A stretch of DNA of 64,000 nt from Alcaligenaceae bacterium (GTDB lineage Bacteria > Pseudomonadota > Gammaproteobacteria > Burkholderiales > Burkholderiaceae_B). The notes under the pieces are model-generated. The model saw only the letters and a list, made by a program, of their open reading frames with translations. It ran no database searches and had not been told where the DNA came from. How positions within the stretch are numbered: position 1 is the stretch's first letter; each line of letters opens with the position of its first letter. The stretch is taken from NCBI GenBank assembly GCA_013416435.1, contig JACCEN010000008.1:124001-188000 (forward strand). The letters run 5' to 3'. Position numbers and translations under genes: made by a program. Positions 18,493-26,958 of the stretch are shown here, in pieces.

Positions 18493-20120
18493 GTCACGGG
18501 CTCCTGGCGCTTCTTCATGGCTCGCGTGTCGGTGCACCGTGCGCTGCCGGGCAGGCCCGCGGCCAGGGTCTTCAACTCGCCGCGCTGGATCTTGTTGGTG
18601 GCGGTCAAGGGCAGGGAGTCCAGGAAGGCGACATAGCCAGGCACCTTGTAGTAAGCAAGCTGCGTCAAGGCCCAGGCGACGATCTCGCGTGCCAGGGGGG
18701 CGACGGCCGTGGGCGCCGGCGGGTCGTGGCAGACGATGCAGGCCAGGACTTCGTCGCCACGTACCTCGTCCGGCACGGCGGCGACCGCAACGGTCTTGAT
18801 CGCGGGATGCTGCAGCAGCACGCTTTCGACTTCCACGGCGGCGATGTTTTCTCCGCTGCGGCGTATCACGTTCTTCTTGCGGTCGACGAAACGCAGATAG
18901 CCTTCCGCATCGCGCCTGACGATGTCGCCCGTATGGAACCACCCGTCCTTCCAGGCTTCCTGCGTGGCGGCATCGTCCTTCAGATAGCCCGCGAAGAAGC
19001 CGAAGCGCGGTCGGTCGCCGGCATGCCGGACGAGCAGCTCTCCGTTTTCATCGATGCCCGCATCCTGGCCATCGTCATTGACCAGCCTTACCTGGACTTC
19101 CGCTTCCGCCTTGCCGAAACAGCTGCTGCCGATATGCCGGGGTTCGCGATTGGCAATGATGACGGCGCCGGCGCCCGTTTCGGTCATGGCCCAGGCCTCC
19201 AGCAGCGGGAAACCGAAGCGCGTTTCAAAAGGCGCGTGCAGTGAGCGCTCTATGCCGGCGCCGAATCCGAAGCGGACCTGATGCGACGTGTCGTCGGGCG
19301 AAGGGGGCGCTTTCATGAGGATGGCGGGCATCACGCCAAGATAATGGATGACCGTGGCCCGGCAAGTCCGGACGGTGTCCCACCAAGTCCGGGGATGGAA
19401 ACGGTCGATCGCGATCAGGCATCCGCCCGTGCAGACCATGGCCATGAGGGAATAGGCCATGGCGTTCATGTGTACCAGCGGCAAGGGGGTGAGCATCCGC
19501 TCGTGGCCGGCATGCAGCTGGGCCAGCCCGCCGATGTCGCGATACCACCTGCCCGCCTGAAGAAAATATTCATTGGGCAGCATGCAGCCCTTGGGGCGGC
19601 CCGTGGTGCCGGAGGTATAGAGCAGGGCGCATTCCGTGGCGGCGCCGATGCCGGCCTGGTCGAAAGGCGCTTCAGCGATGGCGGCCGGTGGGGCGTCGCC
19701 CGGACCCATCAGAGCAAGGGGCCGGCCCGCGCGGGACGCGGCCTGGGCCAGCCCGGCGTGCCGTTCGGGCAAGGAGATCGCCAGGAGAATCTCGGAATGG
19801 CCGATCAGATATTCGAGTTCGGCGGCGCGCAGTTCGGCGTTGATGGGCACCACCGATACGCCCAGCGCATTCAGCGCGAACCAGTGCAGGATGAAGTCCG
19901 GCCGGTTCTCGAGCAGCAGGCCGATGCGGTGGCCATGCCCGTAGCCGGAGGCACGATAGCCGTCCTTCAGGCGCTCGATCCGGGCTTGTGCCTGGCTGTA
20001 GCTCAGCTCCCCGGCCTCGATGCCATAGCTGTCGGCGGTCTCGGGAACCACGCACAGAAAAGGATGATCCGGCCAACGTCGGGCCGAGTCGGTGAAAGCA
20101 AGATAAACCGTATCGGACAC
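18489..20120 (-). CDS. AMP-forming acyl-CoA ligase
   Basis: 543-residue member of the ANL superfamily that activates a carboxylic acid to its CoA thioester via an acyl-adenylate. Motifs: P-loop LLYTSGTTGRPKGCM, WAMTETGAG (A5), GWFHTGDIVRRD (A7), RFVDRKKNVIRRSGENIAA (A8 hinge) and the C-terminal Lys in LPLTATNKIQRGEL (A10). Long upstream readings overlap the dioxygenase beta gene, so a GTG start is needed; 20120 is chosen because AGGGG lies about seven bases before it, with GTG at 20126 as alternative. In this operon the substrate is probably the product of the Rieske dioxygenase. Confidence 0.88.
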   Translation of the reverse strand: MSDTVYLAFTDSARRWPDHPFLCVVPETADSYGIEAGELSYSQAQARIERLKDGYRASGYGHGHRIGLLLENRPDFILHWFALNALGVSVVPINAELRAAELEYLIGHSEILLAISLPERHAGLAQAASRAGRPLALMGPGDAPPAAIAEAPFDQAGIGAATECALLYTSGTTGRPKGCMLPNEYFLQAGRWYRDIGGLAQLHAGHERMLTPLPLVHMNAMAYSLMAMVCTGGCLIAIDRFHPRTWWDTVRTCRATVIHYLGVMPAILMKAPPSPDDTSHQVRFGFGAGIERSLHAPFETRFGFPLLEAWAMTETGAGAVIIANREPRHIGSSCFGKAEAEVQVRLVNDDGQDAGIDENGELLVRHAGDRPRFGFFAGYLKDDAATQEAWKDGWFHTGDIVRRDAEGYLRFVDRKKNVIRRSGENIAAVEVESVLLQHPAIKTVAVAAVPDEVRGDEVLACIVCHDPPAPTAVAPLAREIVAWALTQLAYYKVPGYVAFLDSLPLTATNKIQRGELKTLAAGLPGSARCTDTRAMKKRQEPVT

Positions 20121-20133
20121 CTTCACGCCCCTT

Positions 20134-20628
20134 TCATATGAACAGCTGCAGGCTGCGCAATGCCGAGTCGCAGTTGACCAGGTCCACGCGCTTCTGGTGG
20201 ATGCGCAGCGCGCCTTCCTGCGCCAGCAGCTGGAATGTCGACCATCCCGCATAGTGGGTCTGCTGATCGCGGCGCGTTTCGGTATAGAGAAAGGCCGCGC
20301 GCACCGCATACCGTCCCGAATCGGGGTCATGCCAGGCCTCGGCCGTTTCGATGGTGGGCTGTTGCAGCAAGTGATGGGATCGGCTCTTCGGCTGCTGCGA
20401 GTAGGTGCGCTGCCCGGCAAGACGCTCGACGCGCACGCGCAGCAGCAGCGTGTCCTCGTACATCAGCGATCCTTGCAGCAAAGGATCGGTCTGGCCATGG
20501 CTGAGCGGCATCCAGTAGTGGCCGTCTTCGGTGAAGAGACCCAACCATTCTTCAAATCGCTGCTCGTCCAGCATGCGTGCTTCGCCATAGACGAAGTCGA
20601 TCAGGGTTTGGGGCGTCATCTCGCTCAT
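20134..20628 (-). CDS. iadE: Aromatic-ring-hydroxylating dioxygenase, beta subunit
   Basis: 164-residue small subunit of the NTF2-like fold that packs with the Rieske alpha subunit in an alpha3beta3 oxygenase. Typical features are the N-terminal FVYGEARMLDEQRFEEWLGLF, the DGHYWMPL strand and LRVRVERLAG. It overlaps the alpha gene by four bases. The gene symbol follows the Variovorax auxin-degradation locus as I recall it (iadDE for the oxygenase subunits); family assignment is firm, the symbol is by content and order. Confidence 0.88.
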   Translation of the reverse strand: MSEMTPQTLIDFVYGEARMLDEQRFEEWLGLFTEDGHYWMPLSHGQTDPLLQGSLMYEDTLLLRVRVERLAGQRTYSQQPKSRSHHLLQQPTIETAEAWHDPDSGRYAVRAAFLYTETRRDQQTHYAGWSTFQLLAQEGALRIHQKRVDLVNCDSALRSLQLFI

Positions 20629-21947
20629 GCCGACTCCTTCATGCTGGCGGTCATATAGTTGGCCCAGGCATTGTATTGATTGCGCATCTGCGCTTCGCTG
20701 GTGCCATTGACGATGGTGTTCTTCCGGTTTTCCTCGCCGGGTTCGTACAGCCGGCCGACATTGACCCAGTCGCGTCCGCGGCTGTGCAGGCCGTGCTGAG
20801 AGCGTTCGTAGACTTCATGGTCATCGTGGCCCACGACCGAGGTCGGGGCATTGATCAGGCGGTTGTACATCAAGGTGCGCTCCAGCAGTTTGTCGGGTGC
20901 GCCCACGAGCCGGAAGGTCCAGGATTCGACGAGTGTCTTGTCCGCCGCCAAGGGCTTGAAGACGCGCAGCGTCTGAATGGGCCCTTTGACCATGATGTTC
21001 GGAAAATAGCAGGTGTTGTGGCGCGTATCCCCCAAAATGGCATGGGCCCGTTCCTTGCCATAGGCTTCTTCCATGGCTTCCAGGTAGCCTGGCACGGAAG
21101 AGTAGGCGGCATGGATGGAATTGCTGACGCCCGTATGCCCGTGCCCGTTCTCCCACACCCGGATGCCCATGCCCTCGAAGAACTCGTATGGGGAAATGAA
21201 GGGGGCGAATTGTTCGACCGCCATGGGCTTGGGCGTGCCTTCTGGCGCCTCTTCCCAGACCCGCACCGCGGTGCCGGCCGATGATTCATGCGCCACCATG
21301 GGGTGACAGGTGTCCGTCTGGTTGTCCACCAGCATTTTCCAGTTGCAGTCGTGCAGGTAGCGCAATACGCCGCCCGCTACCTCCAATTGACCCTGGGGCG
21401 AGCGGTCGACCATGTTGTCGATGGTCGACAGCGATTCGCCGAAGAAGTCCTCGAATGATTGGCCTTCCGGGTTAAGGCGGCAAAAGATGAATCCGCGATA
21501 GTCTTTGACATGCTCGACCGCCGCCATGCCACCGCTGGCCTCGCAGCTCTTGAGCTGTTCGGCGTCATAGCCCTTCTTGAGCGGAATCGACAGCAGTTGG
21601 CCATCGGTCTTGAAGGTCCAGGCATGATAGGGACAGCGAAAGAACTTGCCGGTATTGCCGCATGCCTCGCCGGCCACCATGACGCCCTTGTGAGGGCAGC
21701 GGTTATGCAGCACACGGACGGTCTTGTCCGTGTGACGCACCATGACGACCGGCTGGTTTCCGATCGTGGTGGTGTAGAAATCGCCCGGATTCGGCACCTG
21801 GCTGGCATGGCCGACATACACCCAGGTGTTGGCGAACAAATGCTCCATCTCCAGTTCGAAAATCTCTTCGTTGATGAATAGATCCTTGTGCACTTCCGTG
21901 GGTCGCACAAGCGCGGACACCGCGGCGGGATTGTTGCGATAGCTCAT
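20625..21947 (-). CDS. iadD: Aromatic-ring-hydroxylating dioxygenase, Rieske alpha subunit
   Basis: 440-residue catalytic subunit. Rieske [2Fe-2S] ligands are CPHKG (about residues 86-90) and CPYHAW (about residues 107-112). The mononuclear iron site is DNQTDTCHPMVAH, giving the bridging Asp and two His, with a third acidic ligand later. The enzyme inserts O2-derived oxygen into an aromatic substrate using electrons from the PDR reductase encoded next. In the iad system, as I recall, the substrate is indole-3-acetate, giving 2-oxindole- and dioxindole-3-acetate. ATG at 21947 is chosen over longer readings because it matches family N-termini. Confidence 0.9.
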   Translation of the reverse strand: MSYRNNPAAVSALVRPTEVHKDLFINEEIFELEMEHLFANTWVYVGHASQVPNPGDFYTTTIGNQPVVMVRHTDKTVRVLHNRCPHKGVMVAGEACGNTGKFFRCPYHAWTFKTDGQLLSIPLKKGYDAEQLKSCEASGGMAAVEHVKDYRGFIFCRLNPEGQSFEDFFGESLSTIDNMVDRSPQGQLEVAGGVLRYLHDCNWKMLVDNQTDTCHPMVAHESSAGTAVRVWEEAPEGTPKPMAVEQFAPFISPYEFFEGMGIRVWENGHGHTGVSNSIHAAYSSVPGYLEAMEEAYGKERAHAILGDTRHNTCYFPNIMVKGPIQTLRVFKPLAADKTLVESWTFRLVGAPDKLLERTLMYNRLINAPTSVVGHDDHEVYERSQHGLHSRGRDWVNVGRLYEPGEENRKNTIVNGTSEAQMRNQYNAWANYMTASMKESA

Positions 21948-21963
21948 GGCGGATTCCTGTCGG

Positions 21964-22941
21964 TCAAAGGTCGAGCACGAGGCGGTCGGAATGGCTGCGC
22001 GAAATGCATATCTGCATGACCTTGCCTTCCTTGCGCTCAGCGTCGGATAAGTAATAGTCGCGGTGGTCGGGCGTGCCTTCCAGGACATCCACCTGGCAGA
22101 CGCCGCATTCGCCGCGCCTGCAGTCGTAAAGCGGGTCGCAGCCGGCTTCCTCCAGGACTTCCAAGATGGTCTTGTCGGCCGGTATCTGAAGAATGCGGCC
22201 GCTTTGCCTGAGCTCCACTTCCAAAGCGCGGTCGCCGAACTGCGGGCCGGCATTCACGAACAACTCAAAATGCACATGGGATTCCGGCCAGCCCAGTTCC
22301 AGCGTCTTTGCGCGCACGGCATCGATCATTCCCTTCGGGCCGCATACATAGATGTGCTGGCCACGGTCTGCCTGGTCGAGCAATTCCGCCAATGGCCGGG
22401 ACGTGGCCGGGTCGTCATCGGCATGCACCTGCAGGGCGGACCCATGCAGAGCCGCCAGCGGCGACAAAAAAGCCATTTGCGCGATGCTGCGGCCGTAGTA
22501 ATGCAGCCTGTAAGGCTTGCCCGCGCGCTTCAGGGCGGTTGCCATGGCGGCGATGGGCGTAATGCCTATGCCGCCCGCGATGAGTACGGTTTCAGCGTCG
22601 CCGGACGATTGGGCATGCAGCGGGAAATCATTGAACGGCCCTTCGGCCTGCAGCGCATCGCCTACCTGCAAGCCATGCATGTATAGCGAACCGCCTGTGC
22701 TTGGATCTTCGAGCCTCACGCCGAGCCGGTAGTGCTCGGGCTTTCCGAACTCGTCCACGTCGGCGTCCAGGCTGACCAGCGAGTAGCACCTGGGATCTTT
22801 CTGGTCCGGAATGCTTATCTTCAGATGGGCGCCCGGCGTGAACGCAGGAAGGGGCCGGCCATTGCCGGATGCCAGCAGGAAGGTCTTGATGAGCGGAGTT
22901 TCGGCCTGTATGTCGGTAATGGAAAGTGCCAGCGTCGTCAC
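21964..22941 (-). CDS. iadC: PDR/VanB-type ferredoxin reductase of the dioxygenase
   Basis: 325-residue single-chain electron-transfer protein: N-terminal FMN-binding beta barrel (CYSLVSLDADVDEFG), a pyridine nucleotide domain (LIAGGIGITPIAAM and YVCGPKGMIDAV) and a C-terminal plant-type [2Fe-2S] domain with CDPLYDCRRGECGVC plus a final Cys in MQICISRS. This is the phthalate dioxygenase reductase/VanB order. It passes electrons from NAD(P)H to the Rieske alpha subunit. It is 16 bases upstream of the alpha gene and overlaps the oxidoreductase gene before it by four bases. Start ATG at 22941. Confidence 0.9.
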   Translation of the reverse strand: MTTLALSITDIQAETPLIKTFLLASGNGRPLPAFTPGAHLKISIPDQKDPRCYSLVSLDADVDEFGKPEHYRLGVRLEDPSTGGSLYMHGLQVGDALQAEGPFNDFPLHAQSSGDAETVLIAGGIGITPIAAMATALKRAGKPYRLHYYGRSIAQMAFLSPLAALHGSALQVHADDDPATSRPLAELLDQADRGQHIYVCGPKGMIDAVRAKTLELGWPESHVHFELFVNAGPQFGDRALEVELRQSGRILQIPADKTILEVLEEAGCDPLYDCRRGECGVCQVDVLEGTPDHRDYYLSDAERKEGKVMQICISRSHSDRLVLDL

Positions 22942-24518
22942 GATGCGTCTCTCGGTTCTGTCTCGGGGATTGGAGCCGGCCGGCCGAACATGCCGTCCAG
23001 CATGCGGTCCAGCTCGTTGCCGTGGTCATCGGCAAGGGCGGCTTCGCGCAGCGCCCTCAGTTGTGTGGCGGCGTCGGTCCGGCCCAGCAGCTGGCTGGCT
23101 GCCAGGCTCAATCTTTGGTATTTGCTGGTGCCGCGCTGATGGGTATCGCTATAGCCCTTTACCAGGCGGCGGATGTTGACCACCTCGACAGCCAGGTCGT
23201 AATCGTGGTGGACCGTGTCGGAAATCAGCTTCAGCCATTGCGAGAGGCTGATTCGTTCATGTGCATGGCGCAGTGTCCCGCGGCGAAAGCGGCGCATGCC
23301 CGCAAGACCGTATAGCAGCAGGAAGCCGCCCAGGCCGCTGCTGCGTACGAAACGGCCTTTGCGGAAAAGCGGCTGCAAAATGCGCGCAGCGCGCGGTGAA
23401 CGCTCGATGGCGCGTCCCCATGCCGTGGGCAGGGTGCCGCAGATCTCGTCCAGCCTGGGATGCATGTATTCCGTCGTATGGAGCACCTGGCCATTCGCCA
23501 CGCCCGTTTCAGACCGTACCCGCGCTTCGCGCGATTGGCGGGTTTTCAGGTCCGCGACGCGGATCACGTCGTCGTACGCCATGGCGACCGCCACATAGCG
23601 GGCGGCGGCCGTCGTCAGCGCCCAATCGCGCCCGGGCCCGCCGAACTGGGCATCCAGGCTGTGGATGTCGCGCATGTGCGCAAGATATTCCTTGGCGTAG
23701 GACAGATCCTGAAACTCCAGGGCGCGTTGCGTGCCGGCCATGAGCATCTGATGCGCCTGGATGGGAAACCGCCTGATCTCATCGAGCAGCGCCTGGGAGT
23801 GCGGATTGCCGGACGTCGTCGGGATGCCGGCCCGGACGGGCGCGGAATCGGGCAAGCCGGGGTCATGCGGTGCACGCGTGGCCGCATCGAATCCGAGTCC
23901 GAAGGCACGCAGGCTGGCGTCGACGCCCACGCCGCCGCGGCGGATCGTGGCTTCGTATTCATCGCGAGTAAAAGGCAGGGCGCCGCTGCCGGCCAGGGCG
24001 CCGAACAGGCTGGCGCTGATGACGCTGCCGGCCTGGTCCGCCAGCGCTTGCAGATCGACGCAATGGAATGCGCGGGCAGCCTGCCGTCCCGCGGAGATGA
24101 CGGTGTCCGGATCCGCAATGCCGTTGCCGCGCGCGGCCTTCTCGGCGATGGCGTAGCTGCGATGCGATGAGGCGATCAGCACCGTGCGGTCCGGCGTGAC
24201 AAGCCCGCGCTGGATGGCGCGCCCGCCTTCCATCAATTCCGCGGCAACGACGACGTCCACATCGCCGGGCGTTGGCATCATGGCCAGCACCGGGGCTCGC
24301 CCTGCCGACGACACCACGGTTTCGGGAATCATTTCCAGGTAATAAATGGTTGCTCCGGTGCGCTGGGCGACGCCGGGTACGGACGTGGTCTGCGCCCACC
24401 ACCCCGCGTGTTCCGCCATGTCGACGATCCAGTCGGCCAGCACGCCGCCGCCCTGTCCTCCCATGGCCAGGATGGCGATCTTGAGCGGTGTGCCCTCGTG
24501 GAGTGTGGCCGGGGTCAT
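22938..24518 (-). CDS. 2-oxoacid (indolepyruvate-type):ferredoxin oxidoreductase, beta/gamma subunit with C-terminal DUF6537-like region
   Basis: 526-residue subunit. Residues about 10-200 are the pyruvate ferredoxin oxidoreductase gamma domain (AILAMGGQGGGVLADWI, SVPGVAQRTGATIYYLEM). The remaining about 320 residues resemble the extra domain found in fused aerobic indolepyruvate oxidoreductases. It works with the alpha subunit upstream to decarboxylate an aryl 2-oxoacid to an acyl-CoA while reducing ferredoxin. ATG at 24518 overlaps the alpha subunit stop by four bases, so the longer open frame upstream is not used. Confidence 0.85.
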   Translation of the reverse strand: MTPATLHEGTPLKIAILAMGGQGGGVLADWIVDMAEHAGWWAQTTSVPGVAQRTGATIYYLEMIPETVVSSAGRAPVLAMMPTPGDVDVVVAAELMEGGRAIQRGLVTPDRTVLIASSHRSYAIAEKAARGNGIADPDTVISAGRQAARAFHCVDLQALADQAGSVISASLFGALAGSGALPFTRDEYEATIRRGGVGVDASLRAFGLGFDAATRAPHDPGLPDSAPVRAGIPTTSGNPHSQALLDEIRRFPIQAHQMLMAGTQRALEFQDLSYAKEYLAHMRDIHSLDAQFGGPGRDWALTTAAARYVAVAMAYDDVIRVADLKTRQSREARVRSETGVANGQVLHTTEYMHPRLDEICGTLPTAWGRAIERSPRAARILQPLFRKGRFVRSSGLGGFLLLYGLAGMRRFRRGTLRHAHERISLSQWLKLISDTVHHDYDLAVEVVNIRRLVKGYSDTHQRGTSKYQRLSLAASQLLGRTDAATQLRALREAALADDHGNELDRMLDGMFGRPAPIPETEPRDAS

Positions 24519-26755
24519 TGGGAAGCTTCCTGCAGAGCCTGCCGTTGGAGTTGCGCCGCGCGACGGGCTTGCAGGAAACCGATCAGCCGCTGCCGCATGC
24601 CCGCAGTCCATTTGTCCCAGCGGTTGGGGTTATGGACGATGTCGGCCCGGTAGAACGAAGGGCACAGCACTGCGGCATGGGACACTTCGCCGCAATTGCC
24701 GCAGCCCACACAACTGTTGTCCACGTGGGCGACCGGGTCTTCCTTGAGAGGGTCGCCGCTGTCCTTCACGCTGAGCGACGGACAGCCCGACAAGCGGATA
24801 CAGGCGTGATCTCCGGTACAGACGTCGGGGTCCACCCCGAAGCGCTGCTTCACCACGCGTTGCCCGCTCTTGACCGCCTGATTGAACAGAGGCTTGATGC
24901 GGCGCTGCTTGTTCAGCATGCATTCCGATTGGGCGATGATGACCTTGGGCCCTTTTTCGGGCGTGGTCAGCGCTTCCTCTATGGCGGCCTGCACGCGGGC
25001 GACGTCATAAGTGCGGTCCAGCGTCCGCACCCACTTGACGCCCACCCCGCGGACTGCTCTTTCGATCGGGTTATTGGTCGAACGATTCTTGTTGACGGCC
25101 CTCGATGAAAGAATGTCCTGCCCGCCGGTTGCGGCGGAATAGAAATTGTCCACGATGATGATCACGCCGTCGTGCTTGTTGAACACGGCGTTGCCCAGCC
25201 CCGACGCCAGGCCGTTGTGCCAGAAGCCCCCGTCGCCCATGATGGAAATGGGCCGCTTGGCCGCCGGCACGTTGAAGGCGGCGGCGCTGGAAGCGCCCAG
25301 GCCGTATCCCATGGTGGTCGCGCCGAGATTGAAAGGCGGGAGAATGGAAAACAGATGGCAGCCGATGTCGCAGGCTATGTGATGCTGGCCGAGCTTCTCT
25401 TGTGCGAGAGTCAGCGCCGAGAAAACAGGGCGCTCCGGACAGCCGGTACAGAATCCCGCGGGGCGTGGCGGTACGACCTTGCCGAGCGCATCGATGACGG
25501 AAGGCGGCACCTTGCGCCGAAAGGAAACGACTTGCTCTTGCAAGGGACGGGAACCGGCGGGGGCGGATGCGGAAGCCTGATCGGCATCGACAGCGGTCGC
25601 CGCAGCCTCAAATGCGGGCAGCAGCTGCGGGGCTTGCTCTTCCAGGAAGGCTTGCAGGGCATCCCGCATCACGGCGGTGGTGTATTCGCCGGCCATGGGC
25701 AGGGGATTCTTGCCGACCAGGCGGGTGGCGCTGCCTGCCTTGCGCAGCACGGCGTGCAGGTTTTGTTCGATATAGTCCGGCTGGCCCTCTTCGAACAGCA
25801 GCACGGCTTTCTTGCCGGTGCAAAAAGCCAGGACCTCATCGTCGATGACCGGATAAGTGACGTTCATGACATATAGCGGCAGCCGGCTGTTGCCGAAGCT
25901 GTCGGCCAGGCCCAGCAGCTGCAAGGCCCGGATCACGCCGTTGTACAGTCCGCCTTGCAGGATCAGGCCGAATTCTTCGACGTCTCCTTCGAACCGTTCG
26001 TTCAAACGGTTTTGCTTGATGAAATCGACGGCGGCCGGCCATCGGTCGCGCACTTTCTCGTGTTCATGCAGGAAGGAAGCGGGGGGCAGCACGATCCGGT
26101 TGACGTCGCGCACGGGCTGTTCCAGTGCCTGCGCCAGGCTGATCGCCGGGCGCTGGTTGTCCTTTGCGATGAAGCGGCCGTGCACATGGCAGCTGCGTAT
26201 CCGCAACTGAAGAATGACAGGGGTGTTGCTGGCCTCGGACAGCTGAAAGCCGTCTTCCACTGCCTTGACCATGCTTTCCAGGTTCGGGCGTGGGTCCAGC
26301 AGCCAGATCTGCGATTTCATGGCGAAGGCGTGCGTGCGTTCCTGCATGATGGACGAGCCTTCGCCATAGTCTTCGCCCACGACGACGAGGGCCCCGCCGG
26401 TTACGCCGCCCGACGCCAGGTTGGCGAGCGCATCGGAAGCGACATTGGTGCCCACCGTGGATTTCCAGGTGACCGCGCCGCGGATGGGGTACATGACCGA
26501 GGCGGCCAAGGTGGCGGCGGCCGTGGCTTCGGAGGCGCTGGCTTCGAAGTGAACGCCCAGTTCTTCCATGATGTCCTGGGCATCGGCCAGAACATCCATG
26601 AGGTGGGAGATGGGCGAGCCCTGATAACCCGCCACATATCCGACGCCGGATTGCAGCAGCCCCTTGGTGACGGCCAGGATCCCTTCGCCGCGGAACTCCT
26701 GCCCGGCGCCGATGCGCAGTTGCTGCACCTCTTTCTTGAATGAGCGTTCTGCCAT
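24515..26755 (-). CDS. Indolepyruvate-type 2-oxoacid:ferredoxin oxidoreductase, alpha subunit
   Basis: 746-residue thiamine-diphosphate enzyme subunit. The N-terminal PFOR domain I includes GYQGSPISHLMD and ASASEATAAATLAA. The ThDP-binding domain carries CTGCPERP, IACDIGCH, and IMGDGGFWHNGLASG (GDGx...N metal/ThDP motif). The C-terminus has ferredoxin-like clusters, CTGDHACIRLSGCPSL and CVGCGNCGEVSHAAVLCP. ATG at 26755 with GGGAG eight bases before is preferred over an in-frame TTG at 26773. It is the first gene of the operon, divergent from MarR. In this setting isatinate, an aryl 2-oxoacid, is a plausible substrate besides indolepyruvate. Confidence 0.9.
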   Translation of the reverse strand: MAERSFKKEVQQLRIGAGQEFRGEGILAVTKGLLQSGVGYVAGYQGSPISHLMDVLADAQDIMEELGVHFEASASEATAAATLAASVMYPIRGAVTWKSTVGTNVASDALANLASGGVTGGALVVVGEDYGEGSSIMQERTHAFAMKSQIWLLDPRPNLESMVKAVEDGFQLSEASNTPVILQLRIRSCHVHGRFIAKDNQRPAISLAQALEQPVRDVNRIVLPPASFLHEHEKVRDRWPAAVDFIKQNRLNERFEGDVEEFGLILQGGLYNGVIRALQLLGLADSFGNSRLPLYVMNVTYPVIDDEVLAFCTGKKAVLLFEEGQPDYIEQNLHAVLRKAGSATRLVGKNPLPMAGEYTTAVMRDALQAFLEEQAPQLLPAFEAAATAVDADQASASAPAGSRPLQEQVVSFRRKVPPSVIDALGKVVPPRPAGFCTGCPERPVFSALTLAQEKLGQHHIACDIGCHLFSILPPFNLGATTMGYGLGASSAAAFNVPAAKRPISIMGDGGFWHNGLASGLGNAVFNKHDGVIIIVDNFYSAATGGQDILSSRAVNKNRSTNNPIERAVRGVGVKWVRTLDRTYDVARVQAAIEEALTTPEKGPKVIIAQSECMLNKQRRIKPLFNQAVKSGQRVVKQRFGVDPDVCTGDHACIRLSGCPSLSVKDSGDPLKEDPVAHVDNSCVGCGNCGEVSHAAVLCPSFYRADIVHNPNRWDKWTAGMRQRLIGFLQARRAAQLQRQALQEASQ

Positions 26756-26775
26756 TTCCTTGTCTCCCGCCAAAT

Positions 26776-26791
26776 ACTTTAAGCTTCAAGT
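26776..26791. promoter_or_regulatory. Imperfect 16-base palindrome, candidate MarR operator (site 1)
   Basis: ACTTTAAGCTTCAAGT reads as an inverted repeat with one mismatched pair (positions 5/12). It lies 21 bases upstream of the first catabolic gene (ATG at 26755, minus strand), overlapping the region where its promoter and ribosome approach would be. AT-rich 16-18 base palindromes are usual for MarR-family operators. Assignment is inference. Confidence 0.5.
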
Positions 26792-26809
26792 TGAGGCCGG
26801 TCAATATAA

Positions 26810-26825
26810 ATATGAAAATTCATAT
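26810..26825. promoter_or_regulatory. Palindrome, candidate MarR operator or promoter element (site 2)
   Basis: Perfect seven-base arms ATATGAA and TTCATAT around AA, centred 26 bases or so from site 1, in the AT-rich intergenic stretch between the divergent catabolic operon and the marR gene. Its spacing from site 1 (about 34 bases centre to centre, roughly three helical turns) would allow binding on the same DNA face. Assignment is inference. Confidence 0.45.
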
Positions 26826-26958
26826 AAAAGAGAAATTTAAGAGATATAACAGATGCTTGGGTATGAGTAATTACCATTATCCACACGGTGGAAACGATCT
26901 GCTCTTGGGTTTTCGGCTACTATTTCCGCTTACCTATATGACCAACAGGCGTTCTTCC

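Noticed and set aside
26756-26773. TTG start six codons upstream of the oxidoreductase alpha gene
   Set aside because: The GGGAG Shine-Dalgarno lies between the two starts and suits the ATG at 26755.
26740-26958. Extended N-terminus for the MarR protein back to 26740
   Set aside because: The upstream codons are AT-rich, overlap the divergent promoter and operators, and do not resemble MarR N-termini.
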